Positions 19,361 to 29,726 of a DNA stretch of 64,000 bases are shown one piece after another. The position numbers and the translations under genes are program-made. Origin of the DNA: Carnimonas nigrificans ATCC BAA-78 (lineage in GTDB: Bacteria; Pseudomonadota; Gammaproteobacteria; Pseudomonadales; Halomonadaceae); contig NZ_JAGO01000017.1 in NCBI RefSeq assembly GCF_000526695.1, positions 48,497-112,496 on the forward strand. The letters run 5' to 3'. Position 1 is the stretch's first letter, and each line of letters opens with the position of its first letter. The notes beneath the pieces are model-generated. The model searched no databases, had not been told where the DNA came from, and worked only from the letters and a program-made list of their open reading frames with translations.

Positions 19361-20644
19361 ATGGCAGACGGCAAAGATAAGGACGAAAGTGGCAAGCTTT
19401 TGTACTGCTCGTTTTGCGGCAAGAACCAAAACGAAGTACGCAAGCTGATCGCAGGCCCGTCCGTCTATATATGTGACGAGTGCGTAGACCTCTGTAACGA
19501 CATTATTCGTGAGGAAGTGCTCGAAGCTGAATCTCAGGAAGAAGGGCAGGAACGCCTGCCGACGCCTCATGAGATTAGCGGAACACTCGATGATTACGTG
19601 ATTGGGCAGGAACGTGCCAAAACCGTGCTGTCAGTGGCGGTTTACAATCACTACAAGCGTCTCAAAATGGGCAACGGCGATGTTGAGCTGGGTAAAAGCA
19701 ACATCCTGCTGATTGGCCCTACCGGTAGCGGTAAAACGCTATTGGCGCAGACCATGGCGCGTCTTCTGAACGTACCGTTTACGATTGCCGATGCGACGAC
19801 TCTGACCGAAGCAGGCTATGTCGGTGAAGACGTTGAAAACATCATCCAGAAGCTGCTGCAATCGTGCGATTACGATGTCGAGAAGGCGCAGCGCGGTATC
19901 GTCTATATTGATGAGATCGACAAGATTACCCGCAAGTCGGAGAACCCTTCGATCACCCGCGATGTTTCCGGTGAAGGCGTGCAGCAGGCGCTGCTGAAAA
20001 TGATCGAAGGCACTACCGCTTCGGTGCCGCCGCAGGGTGGACGCAAGCATCCGCAGCAGGAATTTTTGCAGGTGGATACCAGCAATATCCTGTTTATTGT
20101 TGGCGGTGCTTTTGCCGGTCTTGACAAGGTGATCCGCGATCGCTCGGAGAAGGGCGGCATTGGCTTTGGCGCTACTGTCACCAGCAAGGCTGATCAGAAG
20201 GGCGTGGGCGAAACCCTGGCCGATGTTGAGCCGGACGATCTGGTCAAGTTCGGGCTGATCCCTGAATTCGTAGGGCGTTTGCCGGTGGTCGCTACGCTCA
20301 ATGAGCTTGACGAAGATGCACTGGTACAGATTCTGACCGAGCCGAAAAACTCGCTGATACGCCAGTACGAACGTCTCTTCGAAATGGAGAACGTCGAACT
20401 CGATTTCCGCAAGGAAGCGCTCAAGGCAGTGGCTCACAAGGCCATGGAGCGCCGTGCCGGTGCGCGCGGTCTGCGCTCCATTCTTGAGGCGGTGCTGCTC
20501 GACACCATGTACGACATTCCTTCGCAGAGCAATGTCTCGAAGGTAGTGATCGACGAGAATGTGATCGCCGGTACCAGCGAGCCGATCATCATTTACTCGC
20601 AGGATGACGAGACGCTCAAGCGTACCGCTAACAAGGACGGCTAA
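19361..20644 (+). CDS. clpX: ATP-dependent Clp protease ATPase subunit
   Basis: AAA+ unfoldase that feeds substrates to ClpP. The 427-residue protein begins with the C4 zinc-binding domain (CSFCGKNQ near residue 15 and CDECVDLC near 40), followed by Walker [13 protein letters not shown] (about 119-130), Walker [11 protein letters not shown] and the ClpP-docking IGF loop (GIGFGATV, about 267). The ATG at 19361 is chosen because AAGAGG precedes it and [11 protein letters not shown] fits the family N terminus. Confidence 0.97.
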   Translation: MADGKDKDESGKLLYCSFCGKNQNEVRKLIAGPSVYICDECVDLCNDIIREEVLEAESQEEGQERLPTPHEISGTLDDYVIGQERAKTVLSVAVYNHYKRLKMGNGDVELGKSNILLIGPTGSGKTLLAQTMARLLNVPFTIADATTLTEAGYVGEDVENIIQKLLQSCDYDVEKAQRGIVYIDEIDKITRKSENPSITRDVSGEGVQQALLKMIEGTTASVPPQGGRKHPQQEFLQVDTSNILFIVGGAFAGLDKVIRDRSEKGGIGFGATVTSKADQKGVGETLADVEPDDLVKFGLIPEFVGRLPVVATLNELDEDALVQILTEPKNSLIRQYERLFEMENVELDFRKEALKAVAHKAMERRAGARGLRSILEAVLLDTMYDIPSQSNVSKVVIDENVIAGTSEPIIIYSQDDETLKRTANKDG

Positions 20645-20709
20645 TCACCGCTGACTCAATCTCCATGCTGTAGGCACTGGCATGGAGTGAGCAGCAGCGG
20701 TTATCGCGC

Positions 20710-20736
20710 AAGGGGCCTTCGGGCCCCTTGTTCGTT
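20710..20736 (+). terminator. Terminator after clpX
   Basis: Stem AAGGGGCC/GGCCCCTT with TTCG tetraloop and a short T-containing tail, 65 bp after the clpX stop. It separates clpX from lon. Confidence 0.75.
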
Positions 20737-20858
20737 ATAGCCTGCCGAGCAATGCCGGTACGGGGTTGCATTTCGTGATTGTGCCCTCATCCAAGAGGGC
20801 AACGATGGTGTTCCAGCCGCTTGCGAACACCCTGATTTCAAGCAAGAGGAAAGTCTGG

Positions 20859-23267
20859 ATGGCAAGTTCCACCGAACAAACGCAACATCTTCCATTGTTG
20901 CCATTGCGTGACGTGGTGGTGTACCCCCAGATGGTGATCCCACTGTTTGTCGGGCGCGAGAAGTCGATCAACGCCCTTGAAGCTGCCATGGCGTCTGACA
21001 AGCGCGTGATGCTGGTTGCCCAGCGTGAGGCGACCCAGAACGAACCGGAGCATGATGATCTGTTTCGGATGGGTACCGTGGCAGAAATCATGCAGCTATT
21101 GAAACTGCCGGATGGCACCGTCAAGGTGCTGATCGAAGGGCAGCAGCGTGCTGATCTGGTCGCACTCGAAGAAGATGACCAGATGGTGCGCGCCGAGGTC
21201 GCTGTGCGCGATAGCCAGCCGCTTAATGAGCGTGAGCGTGAAGCGCTGGTTCGTGTGCTGCTTGAGCAGTTCGAGCAGTACGCCAAGCTCTCCAAGAAAG
21301 TGCCCAGTGAAGTGCTCTCGTCGCTGAAGGGCATTGATGATCCCAGCAAGCTGGTCGATACCATCAGTGCCCACCTGTCGCTGGCGATTGGTGACAAGCA
21401 GCAGTTGCTGGAGCTGGATAAGGTGCGTGAGCGCATCGAGCATATGCTGGCGCTGATCGAAGCTGAAATCGACCTGTTGCAGGTCGAAAAGCGCATCCGC
21501 TCTCGGGTCAAGGAGCAGATGGAGAAGTCGCAGCGCGAGTACTATCTGAATGAGCAGATGAAGGCCATTCAGAAGGAAATGGGCGAACTTGACGACGTTC
21601 CCAACGAGATCGAGCAGTACGAAAAAAGCATCGCTGACAGCGGTATGCCCAGGGAAGCCGAAGAGAAGGCGCGTCAGGAGCTTAACAAGCTCAAGATGAT
21701 GGCGCAGAACTCGGCCGAGGCTACTGTCGTGAGAACCTATCTCGACTGGGTGCTGAGCGTGCCGTGGAAAAAACGCACCCGCATCAAGCATGATATCGAG
21801 CGGGCCGCGCGCATTCTCGATGAAGATCACTACGGTCTTGAGGAAGTGAAAGAGCGCATTCTTGAGTATCTGGCGGTGCAGAAGCGCGTCAAAAAGCTCA
21901 AGGGGCCGGTACTGTGCCTGGTGGGGCCGCCCGGGGTGGGCAAAACCTCCCTGGGGCAGTCGATTGCGCGTGCCACCAACCGGAACTATACCCGTCTGGC
22001 GTTGGGCGGCGTTCGTGATGAATCCGAGATTCGTGGGCATCGCCGCACCTACATCGGCTCAATGCCGGGCAAGCTGGTGCAGCGCATGGCCAAGACCGGA
22101 GTGAAAAACCCTCTGTTCCTGCTCGATGAAATTGACAAGCTGGGGCAGGATCATCGCGGCGATCCCTCTTCGGCGCTGCTTGAGGTGCTTGATCCTGAGC
22201 AGAACAGTACCTTCAACGATCACTACCTTGAACTTGATTACGATCTGTCGGATGTAATGTTCATCTGTACTGCCAACTCGATGAACATTCCTGAGCCGCT
22301 GCTGGATCGTATGGAGATCATTCGGCTGCCGGGCTACACCGAAGATGAAAAGCTGGGAATCGCCAAGCGTTATCTGCTGCCCAAGCAGTTGGAGGCCAAC
22401 GGCCTTAAGAAAGATGAGCTAACCCTTGATGAGCCTGCGCTGCTGGAGCTGATTCGCTACTATTCGCGTGAAGCGGGCGTGCGCGAGCTGGAGCGGCAGA
22501 TTGCCAAGGTAGCGCGCAAGGTGGTGCGTGAGCGTGTCGAGCAGGAGCGTAGCAAAAGCACGGCTGAACCGCTGGCGCTGGGAGCTGCTGATATCGAGCG
22601 TTATGCCGGCGTGCGGCGTTACAGCTTTGGCCTGGCAGATACCGAGGATCAGGTCGGGCGTGTTACCGGGCTTGCCTGGACATCGGTGGGCGGTGAGCTG
22701 CTTTACATCGAATCTGTCACGTCTCCCGGCAAAGGACGCATTGAAAAAACCGGTTCGCTGGGCGATGTGATGAAGGAGTCGGTCAGCGCCGCCTATACGG
22801 TAGTGCGTTCGCGCGCCGAGGCGTTGGCGATTGATCCTGAATGCTTTGAAAAACAGGATCTGCATATTCACGTTCCTGAAGGTGCGACACCCAAGGATGG
22901 CCCCAGTGCCGGTATTGGCATGGTCACAGCGATGGTATCTGCCTATACTGGGCGCGGTGTGCGTGCTGACGTGGCGATGACCGGTGAGGTCAACCTGCGC
23001 GGTGAGGTGATGCCGATTGGCGGCTTGAAAGAGAAGCTGTTGGCGGCGCGCCGTGGCGGCATCAAGATCGTGCTGATTCCTGAAGAGAACCAGCGTGATC
23101 TCAAGGAAGTGCCCGATGCCATCAAGGATGCCCTCGACATTCGTCCGGTCAAATGGATCGACCAGGTACTTGAAGTTGCCCTGGGCGAGCGCCAGCATGA
23201 TGCCAAGGCTGAAAGTGCGCCCAGCGAATCGGTCGCCGCCCAGCCCTCATCGGCAAGCACCCATTAA
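20859..23267 (+). CDS. lon: ATP-dependent Lon protease
   Basis: Cytoplasmic AAA+ serine protease for misfolded and regulatory proteins. The start at 20859 gives 802 residues, the usual length, and is preceded by AAGAGGAAAG; an earlier in-frame start is rejected. Domains: N-terminal substrate-binding domain opening LPLLPLRDVVVYPQMVIPLF, a coiled segment, Walker A GPPGVGKTSLGQ (about residues 353-364), Walker B FLLDEIDKL, and the Ser-Lys protease domain with PKDGPSAGIGMVTAM and GGLKEKLLAARR near the C terminus. Confidence 0.97.
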   Translation: MASSTEQTQHLPLLPLRDVVVYPQMVIPLFVGREKSINALEAAMASDKRVMLVAQREATQNEPEHDDLFRMGTVAEIMQLLKLPDGTVKVLIEGQQRADLVALEEDDQMVRAEVAVRDSQPLNEREREALVRVLLEQFEQYAKLSKKVPSEVLSSLKGIDDPSKLVDTISAHLSLAIGDKQQLLELDKVRERIEHMLALIEAEIDLLQVEKRIRSRVKEQMEKSQREYYLNEQMKAIQKEMGELDDVPNEIEQYEKSIADSGMPREAEEKARQELNKLKMMAQNSAEATVVRTYLDWVLSVPWKKRTRIKHDIERAARILDEDHYGLEEVKERILEYLAVQKRVKKLKGPVLCLVGPPGVGKTSLGQSIARATNRNYTRLALGGVRDESEIRGHRRTYIGSMPGKLVQRMAKTGVKNPLFLLDEIDKLGQDHRGDPSSALLEVLDPEQNSTFNDHYLELDYDLSDVMFICTANSMNIPEPLLDRMEIIRLPGYTEDEKLGIAKRYLLPKQLEANGLKKDELTLDEPALLELIRYYSREAGVRELERQIAKVARKVVRERVEQERSKSTAEPLALGAADIERYAGVRRYSFGLADTEDQVGRVTGLAWTSVGGELLYIESVTSPGKGRIEKTGSLGDVMKESVSAAYTVVRSRAEALAIDPECFEKQDLHIHVPEGATPKDGPSAGIGMVTAMVSAYTGRGVRADVAMTGEVNLRGEVMPIGGLKEKLLAARRGGIKIVLIPEENQRDLKEVPDAIKDALDIRPVKWIDQVLEVALGERQHDAKAESAPSESVAAQPSSASTH

Positions 23268-23331
23268 TTCCGTTTTCGCGCCATAAAACTCGATTTATTC
23301 AGTAATGGCGCGGTTTCAGCACTCAATTTAC

Positions 23332-23360
23332 TTGACCGAATTTAGGCGCGTTGCTATACA
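23332..23360 (+). promoter_or_regulatory. Sigma-70 promoter of hupB
   Basis: TTGACC at 23332-23337 and TATACA at 23355-23360 with a 17-bp spacer, 83 bp before the hupB start. Near-consensus spacing and sequence. Confidence 0.8.
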
Positions 23361-23442
23361 ATGGCGGTCGATGCAATATCATATTGTGCATTGGTCACCG
23401 CGCATACGCATGGTACTTATTTGTTAACCCAAGGGGTGAATA

Positions 23443-23715
23443 GTGAATAAATCTGAACTGATCGAAGCCATCGCGGCTTCTGCCGACATTCCTAAAGCGG
23501 CAGCTACTCGTGCACTCGACGCGTTGATCGATTCTGTCACTGACAGCCTCAAGAAAGGCGACTCTGTTGCTCTGGTGGGCTTCGGTACTTTCAGCCTCAA
23601 GGAACGCGCTGCACGTACTGGTCGTAACCCCCAGACTGGCAAACCGATCGAGATTGCTGCGGCTAAAGTGCCGAGCTTCAAGGCTGGTAAAGCGCTTAAG
23701 GACTCCGTCAACTAA
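23443..23715 (+). CDS. hupB: DNA-binding protein HU-beta
   Basis: Small basic nucleoid protein of 90 residues that binds and bends DNA as a dimer. The family signature [21 protein letters not shown] (about residues 46-66) contains the beta-arm tip with the intercalating Pro. The start [21 protein letters not shown] is typical. It follows lon, as in many gammaproteobacteria, but has its own strong promoter and a terminator. Confidence 0.97.
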   Translation: MNKSELIEAIAASADIPKAAATRALDALIDSVTDSLKKGDSVALVGFGTFSLKERAARTGRNPQTGKPIEIAAAKVPSFKAGKALKDSVN

Positions 23716-23797
23716 GACGTATGTTCTGAAGCGTTGATAAAGGTTAGGTTGGCTAAGTTCAGGTGCGGTGCACCGGTAAGTCATCCCGTTATCGAAC

Positions 23798-23830
23798 AAA
23801 AGGCGCATCACCGGATGCGCCTTTTGTTTG
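23798..23830 (+). terminator. Terminator of hupB
   Basis: Stem AAAAGGCGCAT/ATGCGCCTTTT with loop CACCGG and a T-rich tail, 83 bp after the stop. Confidence 0.9.
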
Positions 23831-23987
23831 CGCGCAAGGCAGGGCTGGCGTAGCGCTTTCAGCATTCGGCAGGTAAAAATACGTGCATTTGCTCGCTATA
23901 CCAGCCTCCTCGCGCATGGCGTGCCGATGCCTGTAAAAGGTATAATGCGGCGCCATCCAAGACCGTTTGTGATCAACCGAGGTTTCA

Positions 23988-25808
23988 ATGCTGCAACAAA
24001 TCAGGGAACATTCTTCCGGCTGGATCTCCAGGGTAGTGATTGGCGTAATCGTGGTCGTGTTTGCGCTGTTTGGCCTTGAGAATCTGGGCAGCTTGTTTTC
24101 CGGTGGCTCGTCGAAAAATGACGTGGCAACCGTTAATGGGGATGGGATCAGCCGCCAATCCCTTGATGAACAAGTCATGCGCCTGGCGCAGTCGGGCAAT
24201 CTGCCGCCGGAAAGGCAGGAGCAGGCACGCGGTCAAATCCTTGATCAGTTGATTCAGCAGAAGCTGCTTGACCAGTACGCCACCAAGGGCGGCATGACGG
24301 TCTCCGATAATCAGGTCGATCAGCTGATTCTTAATCTGCCTCAGTTCAAATCAGGGGACGGCAAGTTCTCGACCCAGCAGTTTGTCGAAAGGCTGCGCCA
24401 GATTGGCTATACCCCCGACACCTTCCGTGACTATCTGAAACGTGATCTCACCACTCGCCAGCTACAAAACGGTCTGGTGCTGGGCAGCTTCGCTACCAGT
24501 GCCGAGCGTGAAAGGATTACCGCGCTGAGCAATGAAACGCGTGATTTCCGCTACGCAGTGCTTGATAGCAGCAACCTTACTGCGCCGGTAGAGGCCAGCG
24601 ATGAGGAGCTGCATCACTACTACGATCAGCACAAGGAACAGTATGTGCGTCCAGAGCAGGCCAGGCTTGATTATCTGGTGCTCGATAAAAGCGCACTTGC
24701 CAAAAACGTGAGCGTAAGCGATAGCGACCTGCGTGCCGAGTACGCTAACCAGGCCAAGGATGCTGCCCGTCAGGTTTCTGATATCGTGATCTCCGAAGAT
24801 GACACGCAGCAGGCCAAGGAGCGCATGCAGCAGGTGCAGCAGCAGCTCGATAACGGCGCCTCATTTGCCAGCGTAGCGCGTCAGTTCTCTGACGATAAGG
24901 CATCGGCCAGCAACGGTGGTGATCTGGGTAACGTTACGTCCGGCATCTTTGGCGAGCCTTTTGATAGCACCGTGGCCGGGCTTGACGAGGGAGAGGTATC
25001 GAAGCCGTTTGAATTTGATGGTGCGCTGCATCTGGTCAAGGTGACCGGTATCGACATGCCTTCCTTTGATGAGCTGAAACCGCAGATTACCGAGCGCTTG
25101 CAGCTGCAGAAGGTGAACAGCGCATTCGATAGCGCCGTTGAAGAGCTTGGCGACAAGAGCTTCTCGGCTGACAATCTTGATGGTGTTGCCCAGGACATGA
25201 ACCTGCCGCTTCAGCATAGCGATTGGGTATCGAAAGAGAGCGATAGCGTTGAAGGCGTGCTGAGTGAGCCGGGCGTGCTCGATGCTGCATTTGCCAGCGA
25301 TGTGCTGAATAACGGTTACAACAGTGATGTGCTCGATCTGGGCAATGATCGTCGCCTGGTGCTGCATGTTAATCAGCATCGTGAGCAGCAGCAGCTACCG
25401 TTTGATCAGGTCGAGGATCAGGTGCGTCAGGCGGTGATCGCCGAGAAGACACGCACCGCGCTGAACGAACTGGCTCAACAGCGCGTCGCGTCACTCAAGC
25501 AGGGTGAGCAGGTAACGCTTGGCTGGCGTTCGGCTTCTCAGGTAAGCCGTGATGCTGATACCCCTGACAGCGCCATCATCAATCGCGTCTTCGCGCTGCC
25601 GCGTCCCGAGCAGGGCAACCATAGCTTTGGTATTGCTGAGCTTGGCGGCAACCGGGTTGCAGTGCTCGATCTTGCCAGCGTCGGTACTCAAAGTGGCAAG
25701 GGTGATGAAGGCAAGGTCGCTAATACGATTCGTGATGCACAGGGGAATTCTGTCTCCAAGGGGCTCTTGGATCTCCTGAACGAACGTGCCACTATCGAGC
25801 GCCAATAA
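23988..25808 (+). CDS. ppiD: Periplasmic folding chaperone PpiD (SurA N-terminal domain)
   Basis: Inner-membrane-anchored periplasmic chaperone near the Sec translocon. The 606-residue protein has one N-terminal membrane segment (SRVVIGVIVVVFALFGL, about residues 14-30), a SurA-like N domain, and a parvulin-like domain about 230-355 (QARLDYLVLDKSAL to FELDGALHLVKVTGI-like end). GAGG precedes the ATG. Placement after lon and hupB matches the conserved gene order. Parvulin domains of PpiD often lack isomerase activity; this cannot be judged here. Confidence 0.93.
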   Translation: MLQQIREHSSGWISRVVIGVIVVVFALFGLENLGSLFSGGSSKNDVATVNGDGISRQSLDEQVMRLAQSGNLPPERQEQARGQILDQLIQQKLLDQYATKGGMTVSDNQVDQLILNLPQFKSGDGKFSTQQFVERLRQIGYTPDTFRDYLKRDLTTRQLQNGLVLGSFATSAERERITALSNETRDFRYAVLDSSNLTAPVEASDEELHHYYDQHKEQYVRPEQARLDYLVLDKSALAKNVSVSDSDLRAEYANQAKDAARQVSDIVISEDDTQQAKERMQQVQQQLDNGASFASVARQFSDDKASASNGGDLGNVTSGIFGEPFDSTVAGLDEGEVSKPFEFDGALHLVKVTGIDMPSFDELKPQITERLQLQKVNSAFDSAVEELGDKSFSADNLDGVAQDMNLPLQHSDWVSKESDSVEGVLSEPGVLDAAFASDVLNNGYNSDVLDLGNDRRLVLHVNQHREQQQLPFDQVEDQVRQAVIAEKTRTALNELAQQRVASLKQGEQVTLGWRSASQVSRDADTPDSAIINRVFALPRPEQGNHSFGIAELGGNRVAVLDLASVGTQSGKGDEGKVANTIRDAQGNSVSKGLLDLLNERATIERQ

Positions 25809-25834
25809 CGCGTTCAGGTGTTGCCACATCATAT

Positions 25835-25869
25835 AGCCCGGTGCCTGTCAGGTGCCGGGCTTTCTTTTA
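25835..25869 (+). terminator. Terminator after ppiD
   Basis: Stem AGCCCGG/CCGGGCT extended by weaker inner pairs and followed by TTTCTTTT, 26 bp after the ppiD stop and just ahead of the next gene's ribosome binding site. Confidence 0.75.
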
Positions 25870-25881
25870 CAGGTAGGTACG

Positions 25882-28014
25882 ATGACTTCTTCCTCTTCAA
25901 GCGAACAGCCGCTGACGGCCCCCGATGCCAAGCAGCACTCCCATACCGTAACGGCTCCCTTTGGAGCGAGCCGCGACGATGTGTATTACTGGATGCGTGA
26001 CGACGAGCGCAAGGCTCCGGCCATCATCGACTATCTCAATCAGGAAAATGACTACGCCGACCAGCTATTGGCGCCTCTCAGCTCCTTCCGTGACACCCTT
26101 TACGAAGAGCTGGTGGCGCGCATCAATCAGGAAGAGTCATCGGTACCATATCGCAAGCGCGGTTGGTGGTACTACAGCCGCTTCATCAAGGGGCAGGATT
26201 ACCCGCTGATGGCGCGCCGCCGTGATAGCGATGGACTCAGCGCTCAGGTGCTGATGGCGGCCCATGCCGAACAGGATTTCTCCCACGAACAGATATTGCT
26301 CGATCAAAATCAGTTGGCGGAAGGCAAGGAATTTTTCAGCCTGGGCGCGGCGGCCATTAGCCCCGATACCCGGCTGATTGCGTGGGCCGAAGACGATAGC
26401 GGGCGGCGCCAGTTCCGAATCAAGGTCAAGGAAGTCGGCACTGATGAGGTGATCGACACCGGCATTGCTGGCGTATCGGGTTATATCGTATGGGCCAACG
26501 ATAGCCGCACCTTTTTGTATATCGAAAACGATCCTGACACGCTGCTGACCAAACGTGTCAAGAAGCACGTACTGGGTAGTGCCGCTGCGGAAGATCAGGT
26601 GATCTATGAAGAGCACGACAACAGCTTTTATCTCGGCCTGAGCAAAACCCGCGATGAGCGCTTTATCACGCTGGTGCATTTCAGCACCGATACCACTGAA
26701 ATGCGCTACACCTCAGCCGATCATCCCACGGAGCTGCAACCCTTGGCACCGCGCGAGGAGGGGCTGCGTTATGACGCTGATCACTACGCAGGGCGCTGGG
26801 TAATTTCGACCAATGCCGACGGCGCTGACAATTTCAAGCTAATGAGTGCGCCCTCTGCCTGCACGTCGCGCAGCGAATGGCAGACGTTGCTCGATTACGA
26901 TCCGGAAGTGGTCATTGAAGACGTAGAGCTGTTCGATGGCTTTATGGCTATCGCGGAGCGATCCAATGGCCTTGAACGGTTGCGCCTGTTATTCGATGAC
27001 GGTGAGCAGCGCTATGTCTCTGCCGACGAACCGGCCTATTCGATGGGGCTGGCGGCCAACCCTGAACCTGAGTCAACACTGCTGCGTTATGGCTATACCT
27101 CGCTGACGACACCTTCCACCGTCTATGAGCTGGATCTCGTGAGTGGCGAGCGGCGGCAGCTCAAGCAGCAGCACGTCGCAGGCTACACTCCCGACAATTA
27201 TCACACCGAACGCCTATGGATTACCGTTCGCGATGGCACCGAAGTGCCGGTATCGCTGGTCTATCGCAAAGGCTTTGTGAAGGATGGCAGCGCGGCGCTG
27301 TATCAGTACGGCTATGGCAGCTACGGCATGCCGATGGACCCTGGCTTCTCGTCAACACGTATCAGCCTGCTCGACCGTGGCGTGGTATTTGCGATTGCGC
27401 ATGTACGCGGCGGCGCAGAGCTGGGCCGTCAGTGGTACGACGCAGGGCGGCTGCTCAACAAGCAGAATACCTTCAATGACTTTATTGATATTACGCGTGA
27501 TTTGGTCAGGCAGGGCTACGCGAGTGCTGAGCGTGTCGCGGCGGCAGGGGGAAGCGCCGGTGGCCTTCTGATGGGCACGGTCGCCAACCAGGCACCCGAG
27601 CTCTATCGCGTCATGGAAGCACAGGTGCCGTTTGTGGACATCGTGACGACCATGCTCGACCCGACCATTCCGCTGACGACCAATGAATATCACGAGTGGG
27701 GCAACCCTGAGCAGCCAGCCTACTATGACTATATGTTGAGTTACTCGCCCTATGACAACGTGAGCGCGCAAGCGTATCCGGCGCTCTATATCGGTACCGG
27801 CCTGTGGGATTCTCAGGTGCAGTATTGGGAGCCTGCCAAATGGGTCGCAAAATTGCGTGACATGAACACCGGCAAGCGACCGCTGGTATTCCGCACCAAT
27901 ATGGAAGCAGGACACGGCGGCAAGTCAGGGCGCTTCAAGCGCTATGAAGAGCTGGCTGAATCCTATGCGTTTGTGCTGGCGCAGCTGGATGCCGTGTCGC
28001 TTATTCATGAGTAG
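25882..28014 (+). CDS. ptrB: Oligopeptidase B (prolyl oligopeptidase family S9A)
   Basis: Serine peptidase that cleaves short peptides after Lys or Arg. The 710-residue protein has a propeller N-terminal domain that begins with YYWMRDDERKAPAIIDYLNQEN and a C-terminal hydrolase domain. The nucleophile lies in GGSAGGLLMG (about residues 556-565), and the catalytic His is in EAGHGGKSGR near the C terminus (about 678). The ATG at 25882 is preferred because AGGTAGG lies just upstream. It appears to be transcribed separately from ppiD owing to the intervening terminator. Confidence 0.92.
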   Translation: MTSSSSSEQPLTAPDAKQHSHTVTAPFGASRDDVYYWMRDDERKAPAIIDYLNQENDYADQLLAPLSSFRDTLYEELVARINQEESSVPYRKRGWWYYSRFIKGQDYPLMARRRDSDGLSAQVLMAAHAEQDFSHEQILLDQNQLAEGKEFFSLGAAAISPDTRLIAWAEDDSGRRQFRIKVKEVGTDEVIDTGIAGVSGYIVWANDSRTFLYIENDPDTLLTKRVKKHVLGSAAAEDQVIYEEHDNSFYLGLSKTRDERFITLVHFSTDTTEMRYTSADHPTELQPLAPREEGLRYDADHYAGRWVISTNADGADNFKLMSAPSACTSRSEWQTLLDYDPEVVIEDVELFDGFMAIAERSNGLERLRLLFDDGEQRYVSADEPAYSMGLAANPEPESTLLRYGYTSLTTPSTVYELDLVSGERRQLKQQHVAGYTPDNYHTERLWITVRDGTEVPVSLVYRKGFVKDGSAALYQYGYGSYGMPMDPGFSSTRISLLDRGVVFAIAHVRGGAELGRQWYDAGRLLNKQNTFNDFIDITRDLVRQGYASAERVAAAGGSAGGLLMGTVANQAPELYRVMEAQVPFVDIVTTMLDPTIPLTTNEYHEWGNPEQPAYYDYMLSYSPYDNVSAQAYPALYIGTGLWDSQVQYWEPAKWVAKLRDMNTGKRPLVFRTNMEAGHGGKSGRFKRYEELAESYAFVLAQLDAVSLIHE

Positions 28015-28344
28015 CCAGCGCGTTAATCTTTATCTGGAAATGCCAGGATAGCGGGTATATATCCAGCAGCGGCTAGTGGAAGCCATAACGCCACACGGAT
28101 GTGTGAAGTGAAAAGCAGGCGGGGCGGTTATCTCGCACCGTCTCGCTGTGTTGTGCTGCTCACTTTTGCGGCGAAGATACGGAGAGGGCAGCGTTTTGTA
28201 TGCCAATGCAGTGCCGCCTTCTGATTCGATACCTTCTCATCGCTGCTTTTCCCAAGGCCGTGTTTAAGACGAACAAGGGCAGGCTGCCTTGCCTAAACAT
28301 CCGGTTGCGGGCATATTGTCCCTATTTTTTATAGGGGAATAAGC
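28015..28344. other. Intergenic region after ptrB
   Basis: About 330 bp with no gene, repeat or clear RNA structure recognised. The right end holds the ribosome binding site of the next gene. Confidence 0.5.
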
Positions 28345-28680
28345 ATGACAACCTGGCTATGGCTACTCTTCTCGGCAGCCACTCTGTTCGGCGTGATATT
28401 GGCGATTTCAGCAGTAATGAATCGACCACCCTCCAGACTGTTGAAAATGGCGCATGGCGGCTTCGTGGTCGCGGGATTGGTGATACTGGGCAGTATCGCC
28501 TGGGCAGGCAAGCATGGTTTATGGGCAGCACTGATATTAGCCCTGATTGTGGTTGCGTCGGGCGTGATTACCAGCATCAAGCGCACGCGGCAGAAAGCAT
28601 CAGATATGCCCGTCGCCATTCACTCGATATTAGCACTACTGTGGTATGTGTCTCTGGTGACACTATTGGCGCTGGAGTAA
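28345..28680 (+). CDS. Hypothetical small membrane protein
   Basis: 111 residues with four probable membrane segments (WLWLLFSAATLFGVILAI, GFVVAGLVILGSIAW, LWAALILALIVVASGVI, and ILALLWYVSLVTLLAL) joined by short basic loops. AGGGGAA lies 5-6 bases before the ATG, and this with the hydrophobic pattern supports real coding. No family is recognised and the neighbours give no functional clue. Confidence 0.65.
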   Translation: MTTWLWLLFSAATLFGVILAISAVMNRPPSRLLKMAHGGFVVAGLVILGSIAWAGKHGLWAALILALIVVASGVITSIKRTRQKASDMPVAIHSILALLWYVSLVTLLALE

Positions 28681-28847
28681 TGTGATGACCTTTGGGTTCC
28701 GGGATGATGCGTTTGTCCAGACTATTATTAGGAAGAGAATAGATAACTGCTAATTGATGCAGGAATTTACGATAAGGCCGCTTGGGCATAATTATATTGC
28801 AAGTGATTCATATTATATAGGGGATAAAAAATGATAGGGAGGGAGTC

Positions 28848-29411
28848 ATGACAATACATACATGGTGGATATTTGCGATTACCGTTTTTCTCTTGAGCGC
28901 AACCCCAGGGCCAAACATGCTGCATGTATTGTCACGCAGCGTACACTGGGGGCTTCGGCGCAGCATATCCGCCATGGCTGGGTGTCTTACAGCCCTTTTT
29001 GTTGTGCTAATAATATCTGCGGCAGGAATGGGAGCACTCTTGTCTGCAATTCCAGGTTTGTTTGAGGTCATCAAATACCTGGGGGCTGGTTATCTCATCT
29101 ATCTCGGGATCGCTGCATGGCGCGCCAGAAAAGATCATTCAGCAACAGACCCTGAAGCAGAAGAGATTACTTCAAGGGCTGGCTTATCACGGCTCCAGCT
29201 ATACCGAGGTGGTTTCTTCGTCGGAATTAGCAATCCAAAGCTGCTGCTGTTTACAGTGGCGTTTTTTCCTCAGTTCATCACTCTCAATGCAGAGGTAGTC
29301 CCTCAATATGCCATTCTCATTTTAACCTTTATGGCCTGTGAGTCCTTCTGGTTGGTGAGTTATGGCCTTGGAGGACATGGCTTGTCTCGTATTCTTTCGG
29401 GAGAAAAAACG
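28848..29411 (+). pseudogene. LysE/RhtB-family exporter, 5' part, split by the transposon
   Basis: First 188 codons of a LysE/RhtB amino-acid exporter. The N terminus ATPGPNMLHVLSRSVHWG carries the family signature, followed by GAGYLIYLGIAAWRA and GISNPKLLLFTVAFFPQF. GGGAGGGAG precedes the ATG. After codon 188 (Thr) the frame runs 11 codons into the transposon end and stops at 29447, so the last membrane segment is lost. The missing 23 codons lie at 46188-46259, in frame once the insert and one octamer are removed. The truncated product lacks the final helix and is unlikely to work. Confidence 0.95.
29404..29411. repeat. Left copy of 8-bp target site duplication
   Basis: AAAAAACG directly before the left terminal inverted repeat. 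The same octamer follows the right terminal repeat at 46180-46187. Eight bases is the size typical of ISL3-family insertions. Confidence 0.93.
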
Positions 29412-29435
29412 GGGTATCCGGATTATCTGGTTGCT
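29412..29435 (+). repeat. Left terminal inverted repeat of unit 1 and of the composite
   Basis: Begins GGGTATCCGGATTATCTGG. Compared with the right end of unit 1 it differs at three of 24 positions. Confidence 0.9.
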
Positions 29436-29474
29436 ATGCGAAATTGAAAGGTGGGCGACAAGCAAAACTCACAA

Positions 29475-29491
29475 CGGATTAACTGGTTGAT
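29475..29491 (+). repeat. Subterminal copy of the terminal repeat core, unit 1
   Basis: CGGATTAACTGGTTGAT repeats the CGGATTA-TGGTTG core of the terminal repeat exactly 56 bp inside the outer copy. Unit 2 has the same arrangement with the same distance. Confidence 0.75.
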
Positions 29492-29694
29492 AGGCCCTAC
29501 ATAACCACACTTGAAGCCATAGCCGCTTACTTGGCCGCCGTTGATAAAGCGAAGGAGAACCGGACTACCTGGTTCATGCTCGGGAAGCTGTGGAATTGGC
29601 CAGGACAAGAGGGACTACGCTGGGTGATGGCTCGCCAGGCTACCCTGATCACGTAGCTTCTCGGCTAGGCGTTGACTTTCAGATCACGCATTGA
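29492..29694. other. Non-coding left arm of unit 1
   Basis: About 200 bp between the subterminal repeat and the end of the ars operon. No coding sequence recognised; a GGCCCGTGTT/AACACGGGCC hairpin at 29695-29719 follows, just beyond the acr3 stop, and may end acr3 transcription although no T-run follows on the minus strand. Confidence 0.5.
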
Positions 29695-29726
29695 GGCCCG
29701 TGTTACAGGAACACGGGCCGATTTTA